A DNA stretch of 64,000 nucleotides, taken from assembly GCA_914767885.1 (NCBI GenBank), contig CAJZBQ010000035.1, positions 682,001-746,000 on the forward strand. The letters are read 5' to 3'. This document shows, piece after piece, positions 13,801-26,900 of the stretch. The stretch is from Blepharisma stoltei (lineage: Eukaryota; Ciliophora; Heterotrichea; Heterotrichida; Blepharismidae). The notes beneath the pieces were generated by a model that saw nothing but the letters and a program-made list of their open reading frames with translations, was not told the origin of the DNA and made no database searches. Positions within the stretch are counted from its first letter, which is position 1. Each line of letters begins with the position of its first letter. The translations under genes were made by a program, and so were the position numbers.

Positions 13801-16741
13801 TCTCCCCAGTAAGGCGCTCTCAGCGAGTGGATCTGGCATAACGACACGAACAAAGTTTGCGTAAAAATAGGGCAACTTGGCAAGCTGGAAATGGAAGCAT
13901 TCAGCGAAGACAGTATGAGCTGTCCCTTGATCATTACTTCTACCAAGAAACCGGGGGTTTCGGCTGGGCTTGAAGCGGTTGTGCCTCCCCACCTGTAGAA
14001 CACAAATAAGCGGGGACTTTAAACACACAGCACAAATCTAATCTAATCATTATCAGGAAAAACTAAAGTTCAAGCATCTTCAGGAGTTTATAACTTTAGC
14101 GAAGTTATAGTAACTGGAGATCCTGGAAGCAAAGTGGGGTTTACTCTTTCTTCATCGATTATTTCAAGCAGTTTACCATCAGATTCACTTGAGTTTGAAC
14201 TTCGAGAATGTGAGGTAGGCGAAGCTTTAATCGCTAAGACATGCCAAATTTGTGAATCTGGAACTTATAATCTCAATGCGGGTAGATCTTGTAAAGATTG
14301 CCCAACCTCTGCTAAGTGCTATGGGAAAAATAATATTTATCCCAAAGCAGGCTATTGAAGAGTAAGCAACTTGACCGACAATTTTTTGAAATGCCCAAAC
14401 TCCAATGCATGCTTAGGAGGAATTGAGTCTAAAAATTCTGTAGGAGCTTGCAAAAAAGGCTATCAAGGAAATTTATGCCAGTCTTGTGAAGAAGGTTATT
14501 CAAGAAATGGCGATGATAAATGCTCGAAATGTCCTAATCCAGCCACAAATGCTTTAATATTAGTAGGGATGATTACCCTGGCTTTGTTTATTGTACTTAT
14601 TATGACGAGGTCATCTATTAAATCAGCATATAAACCGAAGTCTCTTACATCAGTTTATATCAAAATTTTTATGAATTATTTACAACTTGTAGTTGTTACA
14701 GCTTCTTTCAATTTAAATTGACCTCAGCTTGTACTGCAGTTATTTTCGATTCAAAATACAGCAGGAAGCATGACTGACCAAATATTTTCAGTTGATTGCT
14801 ACTTGCAAGGGCAGAAATCAAAGCCATTTTTTTCAAAATTGATATTTATGGCTGTTCTCCCTTTGATTTTGGCAATTGTGACTATGATGTTTTGGGTTGG
14901 GTATTATCTTTGTGTTTTAGAAACAAAGTACCTTAAAAATAAATTTTTAGGCTCATTAGTAGTCCAGCTCTTTCTAATACAGCCTTCACTTGTGAAATAC
15001 AATTTTTCAAATTTTAACTGTATGGAAATAGAATCAGGCTCTTATTACCTTAGATCTGACTTAGACATTAAATGTTGGGATGCTGAGCATATTACTTATT
15101 CTTTGACTGTTGCTCTTCCAAGTATTATAATTTGATGCATTGCAATACCAACTCTGTGTTTATGATCTATACATATGCATAGAGAACAGTTAAATACAAT
15201 AGAACTAAAACTTCAATTTGGCTTTTTATATCTTGGCTTCAAAGATAAAACTTATTATTGGGAATTTACTATTCTCTATAGAAAAATACTGATTATCTGT
15301 TGCTCGGTTTTTCTGGGATCTATATCAACACGAGTTCAAGCATTAACTGTTTTCTTTTTGCTGCTTTTTTGCTTTTTCCTACATCGCAAAATTGAGCCAT
15401 ATTGTACAAATCAGCTCAATTCATTGGAAACTAAATCAATTCTTGTATCTGGACTGACTATTTATAGTGGTTTATACTATTTGACAGATGATTTGGCATA
15501 CTCTGCAAGAGTTTTTCTATTTATAATAATTGTATCAGCTAACTTGTTTTTCTTAGCCCATTGAATTTCGAGCATGACTGGAGTAGAGAGATAATATTAG
15601 AGGTGGTTGCTGGGGATTATTCCAGCCCCTACCCTTACACGGATTAGATTTGCGCTTCAGTGGCGTTAAGCACTAATCCCAGCTTACGTCTTTTTCTATC
15701 GACGTCATCAAAAATGATGGCGTCGACATCTTTCGGAGAAGATTCACCCAATTATTGGACAAAAATTGCCGCAAAGGACTCTTTTAACACCTGGTAGTGC
15801 TCAGAGTACGAAAGAGTCGTCCAAAGCCTCTTCTGAACTGCCTCCGCAGCTAATGCTCCTCCAGTGTGCCCGATTGGTGTTGAGCAGCCCGGTCTTCTCG
15901 TTTGTGGGTCCCCACCCCAGAATTGCCTCCCATCCAACTCCGTGCCCTTCGAGGCACTTTTTGACCGTAGGCTCGAATTCTGGAAATTGTTTATTCTGTT
16001 GGTCCTACTCAGCATTTGCCATCATGAAGTCGATATTTCTATAACTGGAGTAGGGATCTCAATTTTGTACTCAAAAATCAAATTTCTTACTCCCCCTCCA
16101 TAAGCGAGCAAAGCCTGTGAAAAATCCATTGTAAACAAAATATTTTAATAGAAAATTTTTTATAAAATAAAAATTCTGATATATAAGTGATAAATTATTA
16201 TAATGAAAACCATTAACTAATTCTGTTAATTTTAAATAGCTTGCATTTTAAAACATTAATTTTGCAAATTAAATTAATTTACAAATTGAAATTTCTTAAA
16301 AAAATTAGCCTCCTCTGTAAGAGAACACAATTTTTTTTTCGCTCATGGAGGAGATGAGCTAGGAGAATGATGCATGGAACAAGAATCGAAAAATGGATTC
16401 AGAGTATTTCTCCTATCAATATAAGCGATCAAGAAACAGACTTAGATAAAAATTCTATCACCAAAGAAATTCAGAATATTTCGATGAATTCTATTATTAC
16501 CTATAACACTGAAGAAGGAGACTCACCAGGACTGAAAAATTGGAAAAGGTTAAAATTTAGTGAAATCAACCAAAGTCCAGAAGTATCAGTATTCGAAATT
16601 AAGGCAATTAATGTAGAATGTGATCAAAGTCGTGAAAGAGATAGCATTTCTATTTTAAAAGAAGCTGATGATATTTCCATTTTTGAAAAAGCACCATATC
16701 CAACTTTAAGGGAGGTAGAAGAAGATCAATTAGAGGAGTAA
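7832..16741 (+). CDS. Giant LNR/beta-helix/multi-pass surface protein, copy B (full length, split by five inserts)
   Basis: The start is the ATG at 7832, chosen because copy C has the same leader (AATAAATCTCCTAAAT) and the same MR... signal peptide. Removing introns 7937-7952 (16 nt), 8220-8234 (15 nt) and 9660-9941 (15 nt plus an IES) and four other inserts gives one 2,394-residue frame ending TAA. By approximate residue: signal peptide 1-27; eight or nine Notch/LNR-like modules 30-400 (C....C...GC.FDGGDC pattern, each with Asp for Ca2+); beta-helix repeats 600-1700 with GGAIY motifs; Cys-rich EGF/ephrin-like region 1790-1910; about eight to nine membrane segments 1910-2255; acidic tail. TGA encodes Trp at conserved positions such as GYWRVSN, where copy A has TGG. 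A cell-surface receptor or adhesin role is inferred from architecture. Confidence 0.85.
9660..9941 (+). other. 15-nt intron of copy B containing an IES
   Basis: Copy C has a plain 15-nt intron here (20569-20583, GTATTTTTTATTTAG). In copy B the same intron reads GTAATTTTTACTTA, then a 267-bp MITE, then G. Removing 9674-9940 at the TTA direct repeat leaves GTAATTTTTACTTAG, exactly 15 nt with GT...AG. The MITE therefore sits in the 3' splice-site TAG, and DNA excision must come before or replace splicing for this intron to be used. Confidence 0.85.
9674..9940. mobile_element. CTCC...GGAG MITE inside an intron of copy B
   Basis: This 267-bp decayed member of the GTGAGCGAACAAA family is flanked by TTA on both sides. 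Outer and inner left motifs (CAGCGAACAAAAC and CCGTAAGCGAACAAAC) and a right-end fold-back (CTGTGAGCGAACAAG...TGCTCACGACGAGGG) are visible. It lacks part of the interior found in intact copies. Confidence 0.85.
11821..12157. mobile_element. CTCC...GGAG MITE-type IES in copy B
   Basis: The insert is 337 bp and flanked by TAA on both sides. It breaks the beta-helix frame after ATT-GCT. Excision gives IAKGNWVDQN, which matches the uninterrupted IAKGHWTDQY at the same site of copy C, so the insertion happened after the duplication. The motifs are partly decayed (CCATTGCGAATAAAGC, GTTTGCCTACGGAGG). Confidence 0.85.
13721..14056 (+). mobile_element. Retroposon-like insert with 10-bp target duplication in copy B
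   Basis: This 336-bp GC-richer insert is flanked by TCATTATCAG at 13711-13720 and 14047-14056. It begins ATACATAAAAATGG and ends in the short-repeat tail AATCTAATCTAA. Removing one duplicate restores YSLSGKTKV, identical to copy C where the site is empty. It has no TIR. Direct repeats plus an oligo-repeat tail point to target-primed reverse transcription (SINE-like), which is inference. Confidence 0.8.
15587..16053. mobile_element. Retroposon-like insert with 10-bp target duplication in copy B
   Basis: This 467-bp insert is flanked by ACTGGAGTAG at 15577-15586 and 16044-16053. Removing one copy restores MTGVGISILYSK, as in copy C. Its base composition is far more GC-rich than the host gene. 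No terminal inverted repeats are seen, and orientation is uncertain because neither a clear AAAATGG start nor a CTAA tail is visible. Confidence 0.75.
16090..16361. mobile_element. CTCC...GGAG MITE-type IES in copy B
   Basis: The insert is 272 bp. The left end is TTACTCCCCCTCCATAAGCG and the right end a degenerate CTCATGGAGGAGATGAGCTA. Excision at TA gives KFLRRMMHGT, the same as uninterrupted copy C. It is an older, decayed member of the GTGAGCGAAC family. Confidence 0.85.
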
Positions 16742-17961
16742 ATTCTATACTTTATGGCAGAAGTTCTACTTTTAATATGTTTAAATTTTTAAATATAATA
16801 TAATGCCATTAAAAATACTTTCAAATATTGCTTAAAACTTAAAACTAAAATTATTCAAATATTTAATTATTTTAGGTAACTATAAGCAAAAAAGTATCAT
16901 AATTAAAAATATTTTTAATGAATATATATAACTGCAAATTAATTTTGATCTTTTACTAAACCTAAACCCAATTTCATTTATCTAGCTTCATATCCTTGAT
17001 TTTCTAGCCAAACTGAGTGATTGGAGTTTAAAATCATTTATCATACCAATAAATGTTTGACAGAGTTCTTTTAGTTTTCATGAGAATATGGTAATTTAAA
17101 TTTTAAAGATATTATATGAAACACTGTACAGAGATATAATGGCACGATAGATTTTTTTGTCTTGATTGCATTTTACCATTTTTTCTACCATTCTTATAGC
17201 ATCTATATATTAATTACATTGATTGTCCAATGCTAAAGCCTTATGGCTTCTTTAATAACTGATCTTGATTTTCATCAGCTTTTCCTTTTGAAATCTTGTC
17301 ATATATCATAATTTTAGAAAAGAATTACATAGCATTTGAATTAGCAAATGCCGCTAGAGATCACAATTGAGATGTGCAAAACCACAATTCACATTTGAAA
17401 GATGTGCAATTACCTGAACTTAGCATAAGTTCGACTTTCATGCATTTCAAACTGCATCATGCATTGTATATGTCTACGTATAATATCACAGATTTACCAT
17501 TATATTAACATGGTGCTCTTCTTTGCTCCATGATGAATTAGCCAAACACAGCAGATTTACTGAAATACCCCAGCTACAGAAAAATCTAGATTAAATTTTC
17601 ATACTTTTGCAATTTCAATTTTATTAATGATTTAATATATCTTCCTCATTTAGTTAATCTTATAAGTTTCAGTCTAAAGTTTTAGATTTTTATAAAGAGA
17701 ATCTAAATAGCAAAATCATTTTTAAAAATAATTTAATAATTATATAAAAAAATATTTATTATTTTTAGGTATATATCATTCGGAAGCATAAGGCATCCTT
17801 ACTTTATTTTGATATTATACTGCTTTATTTATCATTTATTAAGAAAAATTAAATTAATTAAAAATTTCAACTTAGCCGTGTATTATACTGAATATTTCAT
17901 TTTTATTATAATTACTGCTATTCAGTTGATAAGCGTTGCGGTTTTAATAAATCTCCTAAAT
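16742..17961. other. Intergenic region between copies B and C
   Basis: About 1.2 kb of AT-rich DNA. No convincing coding frame, repeat or RNA gene was recognised. The last ~20 bases before the copy C start (AATAAATCTCCTAAAT) are identical to those before copy B, suggesting a shared 5' leader or core promoter that was duplicated with the gene. Confidence 0.5.
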
Positions 17962-20900
17962 ATGAGAGAAAATAATTTCTTCAGGCTGAAAATTCTCTTA
18001 CTCTCTCCCTCCTCCGTGAGCGAATAAAAAAATTTTGTTAGCTTACGAAGGGGTTAATTTTGTTTTTATATAAAATTTTTATAGTAAATTTTTTTTCGAA
18101 ATTTTAAAAATCCTAATTCCCAAAAATTGCAAAACAAATATTTATTAATTTAATTTATATTTTTTTTTTAAAATGCAAGCTGTTTAAAATTAAGCAAAAT
18201 TAGCTAGAGATTTCATTATATTGATTATCAATTTTTTTTGATAAAAAATTTTTGTGTGTTTATGGGTTTACCTATAAAATAAGGATTTTTTCAATAGTTT
18301 GCTCGCTCACAGAGGGTAAAGAGTTAGTTATCGAAACTTTCTCAATTCAAACTGTTTTGGCTTTATGTTCGATAGATTGTCCGTCCTATTGAGTAAGTCC
18401 TAAAATAGATTGGAGATGGTTGATGTGATAAGAGTTGTATGAACCAAGGCTGCAACTTTGATGGAGGTGACTGTGAATATTATTGCACTTACACCCTAGG
18501 CTGTACTTTAAAAAGTAATGGGGTGTGCGATTCTTCATGTGATTTGGCTTACTGTGGATATGACCATGGAGATTGTGGATACTGCTCAGATGGCTGCAGT
18601 TTAGAATTTCTTCAAGATACAGCATGCCATCAAGAATGCAGTAATTCTTTATGCAATTTTAACAATTATGAATGTGTAAATTTTATATAGGAATGCAATC
18701 CAGGATGCCAGTATTCAATGCTCGGAAACGGTGTATGCGATTGAACCTGCATGAACTATTATTGCCAATATGACGGAGGAGATTGCTGAGACTCTTCGTG
18801 TAGCTCTGGATGCACTGGATATTTATTGACAAATTATTATTGTGATCCTGAGTGCAATACACCGAGTTGCTTTTATGATAATGGAGATTGTTTATGTGCT
18901 GCTGGATGCTATCCAGATTTGCTAGAAAATGGAATATGCGATCCTGTCTGTTCAACAGCGCCATGCAATTTTGATAATTATTTATGTATACATTAAAATG
19001 GCATCAGAAGATTAATGGAACTTTATGGAAGATGAATATCTCCAACGCGGTGCTAAGCGTTGAGTCCTGTGCATTGAGTTTTCATCTTTGTCGACATATG
19101 TCCAGAAAATCGATTTTTTGGAATTATAGAATGTTTAGCAAGTGGCATGGTACCCTATGTCTCTGAAGCTCAGATAGCAAGTACAACCACTTGTTCATGA
19201 GGATCAGCACATAGAAAATCGTGTATAACTGGCAAGCAAGTAATGGGGCATTATATGGAGGTAAGTAGTAACCTCGGCCTGCCAGAACTTCTCTATAAGT
19301 GACATAAGTTAAGTTAAGTAATTATTTATGTGGAGATTGCGCAACTGACTGCTTCAATGATATGATAAACAATGGATTTTGTGATAGTGAGTGTTATAAT
19401 GAAGGCTGTGGATATGACGGAAATGATTGCCCAACTTGCGCTTCAGGATGTTTTAATTCAGATCTTGGACTATGCAAGCCAGAGTGTTTAGTTTTGGATT
19501 GCGATTTTGACCTTAACTGTATAGAGCCCAATATTATTCAATCATCATTTTATGCCCAAATTGCTGCACACGATTGAAATTATCCTGTGAATACTCCTAA
19601 TTCTTGTTATGCAAAGCATGGCTGCAGCTTAAATTATAATAATTTTGATTGGCATTGTCAAGATGCATGCAGCAACGCTGACTGCTTCTTTGATTACTTT
19701 CAATGTTGGTCCTATAGCTGCTATGATCTTAATAACTGTGGATTTTGTGCTACCTCAAATTCCAAAATGTGCGGATATTGTTTAAATAAACAATTTTATA
19801 ATTACTGTGTTGATAACTGTCCTAGATATTATATAATAGGTTTCTATTTTTACTATAAGGCTTTAAAACTTTTAAGATATTAGATTTTCATGAAAAAATT
19901 AACAGAAAAGTAAAGCAAAATTCTGAATAAATTATACACCTTACTATTACTATAAAATGGACGTAGTCATTTGCGCTCCAGTTTTAGATGGATCTACAGA
20001 GGAAATCCCAGATGAAAGTTTTATAAGCGCTAATGACGTAGAGCAAGGGGATGGCTCAATTGATTCCCCATATAATTCTTTATCTTATGGGTTGTCACAA
20101 TTGGCATGGAAATATTCAGTTGTTTACTTGATGAGAGGTATTCATAACTTAACACAAGTTATCGATGATGATTACCTTTTGGAAGCTACAGCTTCAAGGC
20201 CATTATATAGGACATCTAATAAATTGGTTCAAATAACTATAAAGCCATTATATTGTTCAATTTATAGCCACCCAGACTGTGTAAATGATGATGAGAGTAT
20301 AACGATTATAGTAGATACTCTACCAATAGCAATCGATATACTGACTAATGTTACATTTGAAAATATAATTTTTGATGGGAGCACAAAGTTTAGTCCTTTT
20401 TGCACTGATTGTGACTATTGTAAAGCAACTACTAGTGATGATGGAGTAATTACTGATGATCATGGAAATACTCTGGATTCAAATTCTTATGTGCCTCAAT
20501 CCACTTGTGATGAATTCCATAATACAAATTTCTTTGAAATTGGTTCTAATGGAATTTTATATTTAAATGTATTTTTTATTTAGAATGTGGAAATTAATAA
20601 TTTTAGGCAACAATACAATTCAATAGTTACTCTTAAAGGTGGAATATTGGATATGAGCTTGGTGAGCTTTTACAATATAATGAGCAAACCTAATAGTGGA
20701 GTTATTGTATCTAATGCTTGCAGCTCAGATTATTGTGGAGAATTACATTTTATTAATAGCTCAGTATCTTTACTGAATAATGGTTATGAAGTCAATATAT
20801 AATTATAATGGTATGACGAATTAGTAGAGTTTCTTTATTCGTGTAGTCGATGTCTTAGCAGAGGATAAGTCGGAAGTGAGAAAGGCAGCTGATGTGCGCA

Positions 20901-23900
20901 CCCGACTATTTTTTCTAGCACAGATGGAGCAGAAATGCTAGGGGTATCCCATCAGTTTCAGAGGATGTTTCCTCTCCAATAAGAATTACCCAGCGATACC
21001 AATTGTGTCTTGGACTTTGAGTTTCCATTTTGACCAAAAATCGATCAGAAAATTCGAACTTTTTGAATTTTCAATAGAAGGCAAAAAAAAATTGGTGGCC
21101 GGTACGGCAATACAAACTTTCCAACTTTCGGAGGCTCTCAGCCGGAAGGAGTAACATAGTGAAAGGTTGTGGCATCAGAGCTAGTGAGCAAGTAGTGGAG
21201 CATTATGGGAGTAAAAAGTTGTTTCAGCTGGGCTTTTCTATAATGCTAATAAAAGTAAAATAACTATGAAGTTAATGACGCAGTTGATTTGGCTGGATTT
21301 ATGGTTCTAAATTGTTATATTGCTAGTTATTAAATTATAAGAAAAGATCTCTATCCGGTAGCCTTTAGGCTCTTATTTCATTTCCTAATACTTCCTCGCC
21401 GGCTCACGTTCCATGGCATAAGAGGATTCGCCCTTTCAGAGCTCCTGCACTTACTACTGATAGTCAAAAGATTTGCATTACCTGCCGCGCTTGAATTTTT
21501 GGTCAGCTGTAGGCAAAATGGAACTCAAGCACACCTTGTATCGCGCTGGAATCATTCCGATTGGCCAATGACGTCCTTTGGCATTGCAGTAAGATTCCTT
21601 TCTAATTTTGTGTTCCCTTTCCTTGTGAACAAAAAAACTTGCCCCTAGATTGAACTTTAGCTGATCAGATTAGCATTGCTGCTCCGCCTTTCCAGTAAAA
21701 CCTATCCGGATGCACACATCGAGCGGCTAACCCTGATTAGCAAGACTAAGGAGTTAAAAGGGTGATTTGCTCGCCAAGTTATTTTAATTTATGGTTCTCT
21801 AACCAAATCAAATATGTTAAATTTGAAGATATTACAATTGAGTATAATTTAGTAAATAGCATTGATCCAGAATCTTCAACAAAAGCAATGTTTACTTTCA
21901 ATGAAATTTTGAATTTAACGGTTTTAAATTCAGTTTTTCAATACAACTTTAATTATGATGCATTATTCTTTATAAATCAATATAAGCTGGACATGCCACT
22001 TGAAATTGATGATAATAAAAAGTTGGTATATGAAAATTTGATAAATATTTGGATAGAAAATGCACTTTTTCAAAACAATAGCGCTATTACATCGTCAACT
22101 TTTATAATTCAGTTTAATAGAGACCTTCAGAATATCTTGATAAATAACTGCACTTTTCTTAATAATTATTCAGAAGATGATGGTATCATTGACATTTCAT
22201 ACAAAGGGAAGCTAATCCAAGAGTACATCAGTGGGGATTCAAGAGTTACAACATTGGATTCAGGCCAAAAAATAAAAGCTGATTTTCCTGCTAAAAGCAT
22301 AACACTTAAGAACTTGAATTTCACAAAAAATACATTTGGAGGATCAGGTATCTCTTTGTCGAATTTACCAAATCTTTATATTTTAAACTCAACTTGAAAT
22401 GGAAATGGAGACAATTTAAACGAAGATGCCAACACTGTGACTATTAATTATATGAAAAGCTTAGGCTATCTCTATATAAACTCATCAGTAGTATCGGCTT
22501 TGCCAAGTTGCAAATCAGTCATTTCAACAACAAGCATAAATAATTTTATTTTTCACTGCAACACGATCTCTCAAAATTACTGTACTCAAAATAATGCAGG
22601 ACTAGCTTTAACAAACTGTTTAAATCAAACTATTCTACGAAATTCTGTATTTTCTGATAATAAGTCAAGTGGAAATAGCATTGCTTTGGCTGCAACTATG
22701 TCCTCAGCACTTGTTTTGAAGAACTTGACATTTAAAAATAACTATTTTTATAATGGTGTTGGGAGCTCAGTCGTAACATTGAGCTCTTCTACATCTGCAA
22801 GTAATTTTACACTCATTAACTGTAATTTCATAGGTGGAGAAACGCCTATATCTGCTAGTTCTGTCCAAATTTTTGCATGAGAAAACAGCATCGTCGAATC
22901 ATTGTCAAGCTCTTTTTATAGTGCCTTGGTTTTTTCAGGTAGAGATGGGATAAAATCAAAGATATTATTGAAAAATTGCACAATAAAAAATAATAATCCC
23001 AAACTTGGCCATATCTCTATTTCATCATTAGCAAGCCAATCATATGTGTTATTAACTATGAGTAATATGACTTTTTCAAACAATGGTGGAGGCCAAAATA
23101 TTATTTTTATTGATAAATCAGTTAATCTTGACTCTCCAAGCCAAATATCATATTCAAACTTTACCAATAATAAAATGACTTCAGTGTACGCTAGACATTT
23201 ATCAGGAACCCTTTTGGTATTTTCATGTGTTTTTGATTCAAACTCAGCTAGTTATGCCGTAGTTTTGAATTTAGATCATTCTGTCCCTGCTGAAACACAT
23301 TTATCTGAGTCCTCAATAACTTCTAACAGAGGAAGTAATATTTTGTATATAAACGGAAACACTGCTATTAGCCAATTGACTACTCTAAATCTATATGTTT
23401 TTAATAACACTGGCAATGCAGTTTTTATTGCTAAAGGGCATTGGACTGATCAATATTCAAATTTTTATCAAAATTCAGCTTCACAAGGAGGATCAGCAAT
23501 AATTAAAGATGAATCGGTAGTCAATTTAGAAGGGGCCGTTTTTAAGAATAATTCTGCGACTTCTGATGGAGGAGCTATTTATATTTCAGGGGCCTCAAAT
23601 ATAACATGCAATAACTGCACAATTGTTAAAAATACTTCAAAACATAATGGCGGAGGACTTGCAGTCGACCAAAGCTCTATTTTTATTTTTAACAATTCAG
23701 TTTTTTCTGAGAACAAATGTGATATGAGAGGTTCAGCCATTTCTATTCTTGGCTCAGAATCTTCATACTCCTATCTTATAAATACAGAAATATCATACAA
23801 TATCGCAGGATCTATGGCTGCTATTTCATCAGACAGCGGATTGTTTTCTCTTCAAAGCTGCTCACCCCTTCTCAAGAATTAGCAAAATATAAAGAAAAAA

Positions 23901-26900
23901 ATAGTTTTAATATCTGTGCATGATAAAATTAATTATTTTTAATAAATAATAGGTTGTGCACGATATTTAATATTTAATTAATTTTTATATCAATTTAAAT
24001 TCTGTTTGTATTTTAACAATGGCATTTTAAAACAAGAAAATCAATATAAAAATTACTATAAAATTTATATAAATTAAGTAAGCCTTTGCACTCATAAAAT
24101 TTTTTCTTGTTCTAAAAGGGGTTCATTCTTAGTCTTAGCCTTAGTTAGCCTACTCCCCCAATCCGTAATAGAAAAAAAAATTTGTTCTCTAGCTAATGGG
24201 CTAATTTTTTTTTTTTAAAAAATTTTATATAAATTTTATATTAAAAATTCTTTCTTAAAAAAATTCCAATTTGCAAAATAATTGGAAAGCAAATATTATT
24301 TTAATTTGTAAAATTTATGTTTTAAAATGCTAGCTATTTAAAATTAAATAGAATTTACTAAAGATTTCATTATAATAATTATAACTTATATATCATTTTT
24401 TTCTTGAAAATTTTTATTTTGTTTTCGTTTACGGAATGTGATTTTTACCCGAAAAATAAGGATCTTCCGATGATTTTGTTCGCTCATGGAGCGAGTTAGT
24501 GTTTAACGTGCTGATTTCTCTAGCAATACGACTAGGCCGCAGCCCACTCTTTTAATTCCTAAGTGATGATGCTACCCACATCCGACATCACATCATATTT
24601 CAGAAAGACTCGGCAATCCAAAATAAGCTTTATCTCCACCTGATCAGAAAATCCTATGGTGCTCGATGCACTCGCTATGATATACCTCCTCAGGTGTGGT
24701 TATAAGACAACTTAAAGCCTCTTATGCACTTGGAGAAGTTCCAAAGTTAAACCGCTATACTGTGCAGAAGTTCTTCAGGAAAAAAACCCAACCCATAAAT
24801 AAAATTCCATGAGGGATAGAAAACTATCAGAGCTAATTTCTCCCTAACCATATACCATTTTATTAATAAAGGGGTTGATTAGTCTTTAATAATACAGGTG
24901 CTACAAATTCTGGAATTTTTATGATTTATTCTACATGCAACATTTCTGACTCATCCTTTTCGAACCATACAGGAACTAGTGGAAGTGATCTCTATATAAA
25001 TATCGATTCAAGTTTGTTTGTATACAACACAAATTTTAAAAATTCTATTTCGACTAGCTCAGGAGGCAGCATCTCAGTAGCAGATAGTTCATTATCCTGT
25101 GAAAAATGCAATTTCTTAAATGCAAAAGCTCCTACAGGAGCAGTACTCCAATGCACTTCAGGAAGCAGATGCAAACTGATTAGTTCTTCTATTTTAAGCA
25201 GCTCTGCATCCAGTACAGGAGGAGTAATTTATATATATGACAGCACTCTGAGTGCTAATAAAACAACTTTTAAAGAATATATCAGTTCTGCAATTGAAGC
25301 AAGCAAATCTAAATTAATAGAGATACTTGATTCAGAATTTAAAAGTGGCATTAATGATAATGGGGCAGCTCTCAATTGCATAGATTGCATAAATGTTACT
25401 ATTATTGGAACTGAGTTTAAAAATCTTATATCGTCTGCTGGTGGAGCTATAAAATTTGATCACACTACAGTTACTGCATCAAATTTTATAGCAAATATTG
25501 AGAACTCGATTTTTGAAAATTGTGCATCTCTATATGGATAATAATAAAATGGCTTCGGAAAGAGGAGAATTCCTTCCATGAATTAATCTTAACTCCCCCC
25601 CCCCTCCGTGAGCGAACAAAAAAATTTTGTTCGCTCACGGAGGGGGGTTAATTTTTTTTTTTTAAAAAAAAATTTATATATAAATTTTATAAAAAATATT
25701 TTTTTCGAAATTTAAAAAAATCCTAATTTGCAAAAATTGGGAAGCAAATATTAATTTAATTTGCAAAATTTATGTTTTAAAACGCAATTTGTTTAAAATT
25801 AAACAGAATTAGCTCTAGATTTCATTATATACTAATTATCACTTATATATCAAAAATTTTTTTCCATTAAAATTTTTTCTATTAAAAAAATTTTTGTTCA
25901 CTCACGGAGGGTGGGTTTTTGGTCAAAAAATGGCGATTTTTCTAATGGTTTTGTTCGCTCACGGAGGGGGGGGGGGAGTAAGCAAGTTTTATTATTATGG
26001 GGTTGGGTTTTTACACATGCACTTCTGCCTGATAGGAAAGAAATGGCGAAGGTTTTCTTACTTTGCATTCTACAGAATAATGCTTTAAATCTTTCAAATA
26101 CCAGATAAAGGGAGAACCCTCAGCCGAACAGACGCTGAAGGAAAGTCAGATAGAGCCGGCAATGCACCAAGCCGCAAGTGGTCCCGACACTTCTGGGCTG
26201 CTAAATGGCTCCACGGAAGCAAAAAGGAGCTACTTTGTCGACAGGCTGCGCATACAATCGGAGTGAGCGATAAAGCCGAGGAAAAAAGGGGAGTCTTTGC
26301 ACTAAGCGTTTGACCCAGCTAGAGGTAAAAATTAATCAATCTAAGTCTAAGTGCATCTCTATATGGAGGATCTATTTATTCAAATAATATAAATATCGGA
26401 ATTAAAAACAGTATTTTTAGAAACAATTCAGCAACTAATTTAGAATCTAATAGTTCTTGCACAGATGGAGAAGGCGGAGCTTTATATTTGACATCCACAG
26501 TTCAAATTAGTGTCTCTATCAAAAATTCAGATTTTATAGATAATAGTGCATGCTTGAGTGGTGGCGCTGTACAATGATACTTGTCACAACCAACGATTTC
26601 TAATTTATCATTTTCAAATAACTCAGCTTTATATGGAGATGATTTAGCCTCATTTCCTCTTAGTTTGCTAGTTTTAAGCTATAAAAGAAGACTTGAAGTG
26701 CAGGTGCCATCTGCTCCAGGGCAATATTTATCAAGCCCATTAATTGTTGGAATTACTGATCACTACAATCAAACAGTTCTCACTGAAAATACAAGCACTT
26801 GCCAATTGGAAGTCACAGATAGCTCGAACTATTCATTGTCAGGAAAAACTAAGGTTCAAGCATCATCAGGAGTTTATAATTTTAGTGAAGTTATTGTGAG

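Larger units (their letters stand above)
23865..24881. mobile_element. Composite insert in copy C (outer IES plus retroposon plus MITE)
   Basis: The insert spans about 1 kb between AGC-TGC-TCA and GTC-TTT-AAT. The outer element has short inverted ends CCCCTT...AAGGGG (23865-23870 and about 24115-24120). A retroposon-like unit is inserted into its right end and holds a MITE in turn. Copy B has no insert here (SCSLFNNT). No TA pair at the edges restores the frame; the in-frame join TCA|GTC lacks a TA pointer. Confidence 0.65.

Noticed and set aside
13472-14028. Minus-strand frames across the retroposon-like insert in copy B
   Set aside because: They cross the target duplication and mirror the coding strand; no conserved motif or start context.
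14340-15570. Copies B and C as pseudogenes because of many in-frame TGA codons
   Set aside because: TGA falls at conserved Trp positions; with UGA=Trp the frames are open.
15752-16103. Overlapping frames on both strands in a GC-rich stretch
   Set aside because: They lie in the 15587-16053 insert; open frames there follow from base composition, and no domain is seen.
21297-21803. A null mutation in copy C from exact removal of the 12-bp duplication (gives TAA)
   Set aside because: Other TA pairs in or near the duplication keep the frame open; which one is used cannot be decided here.
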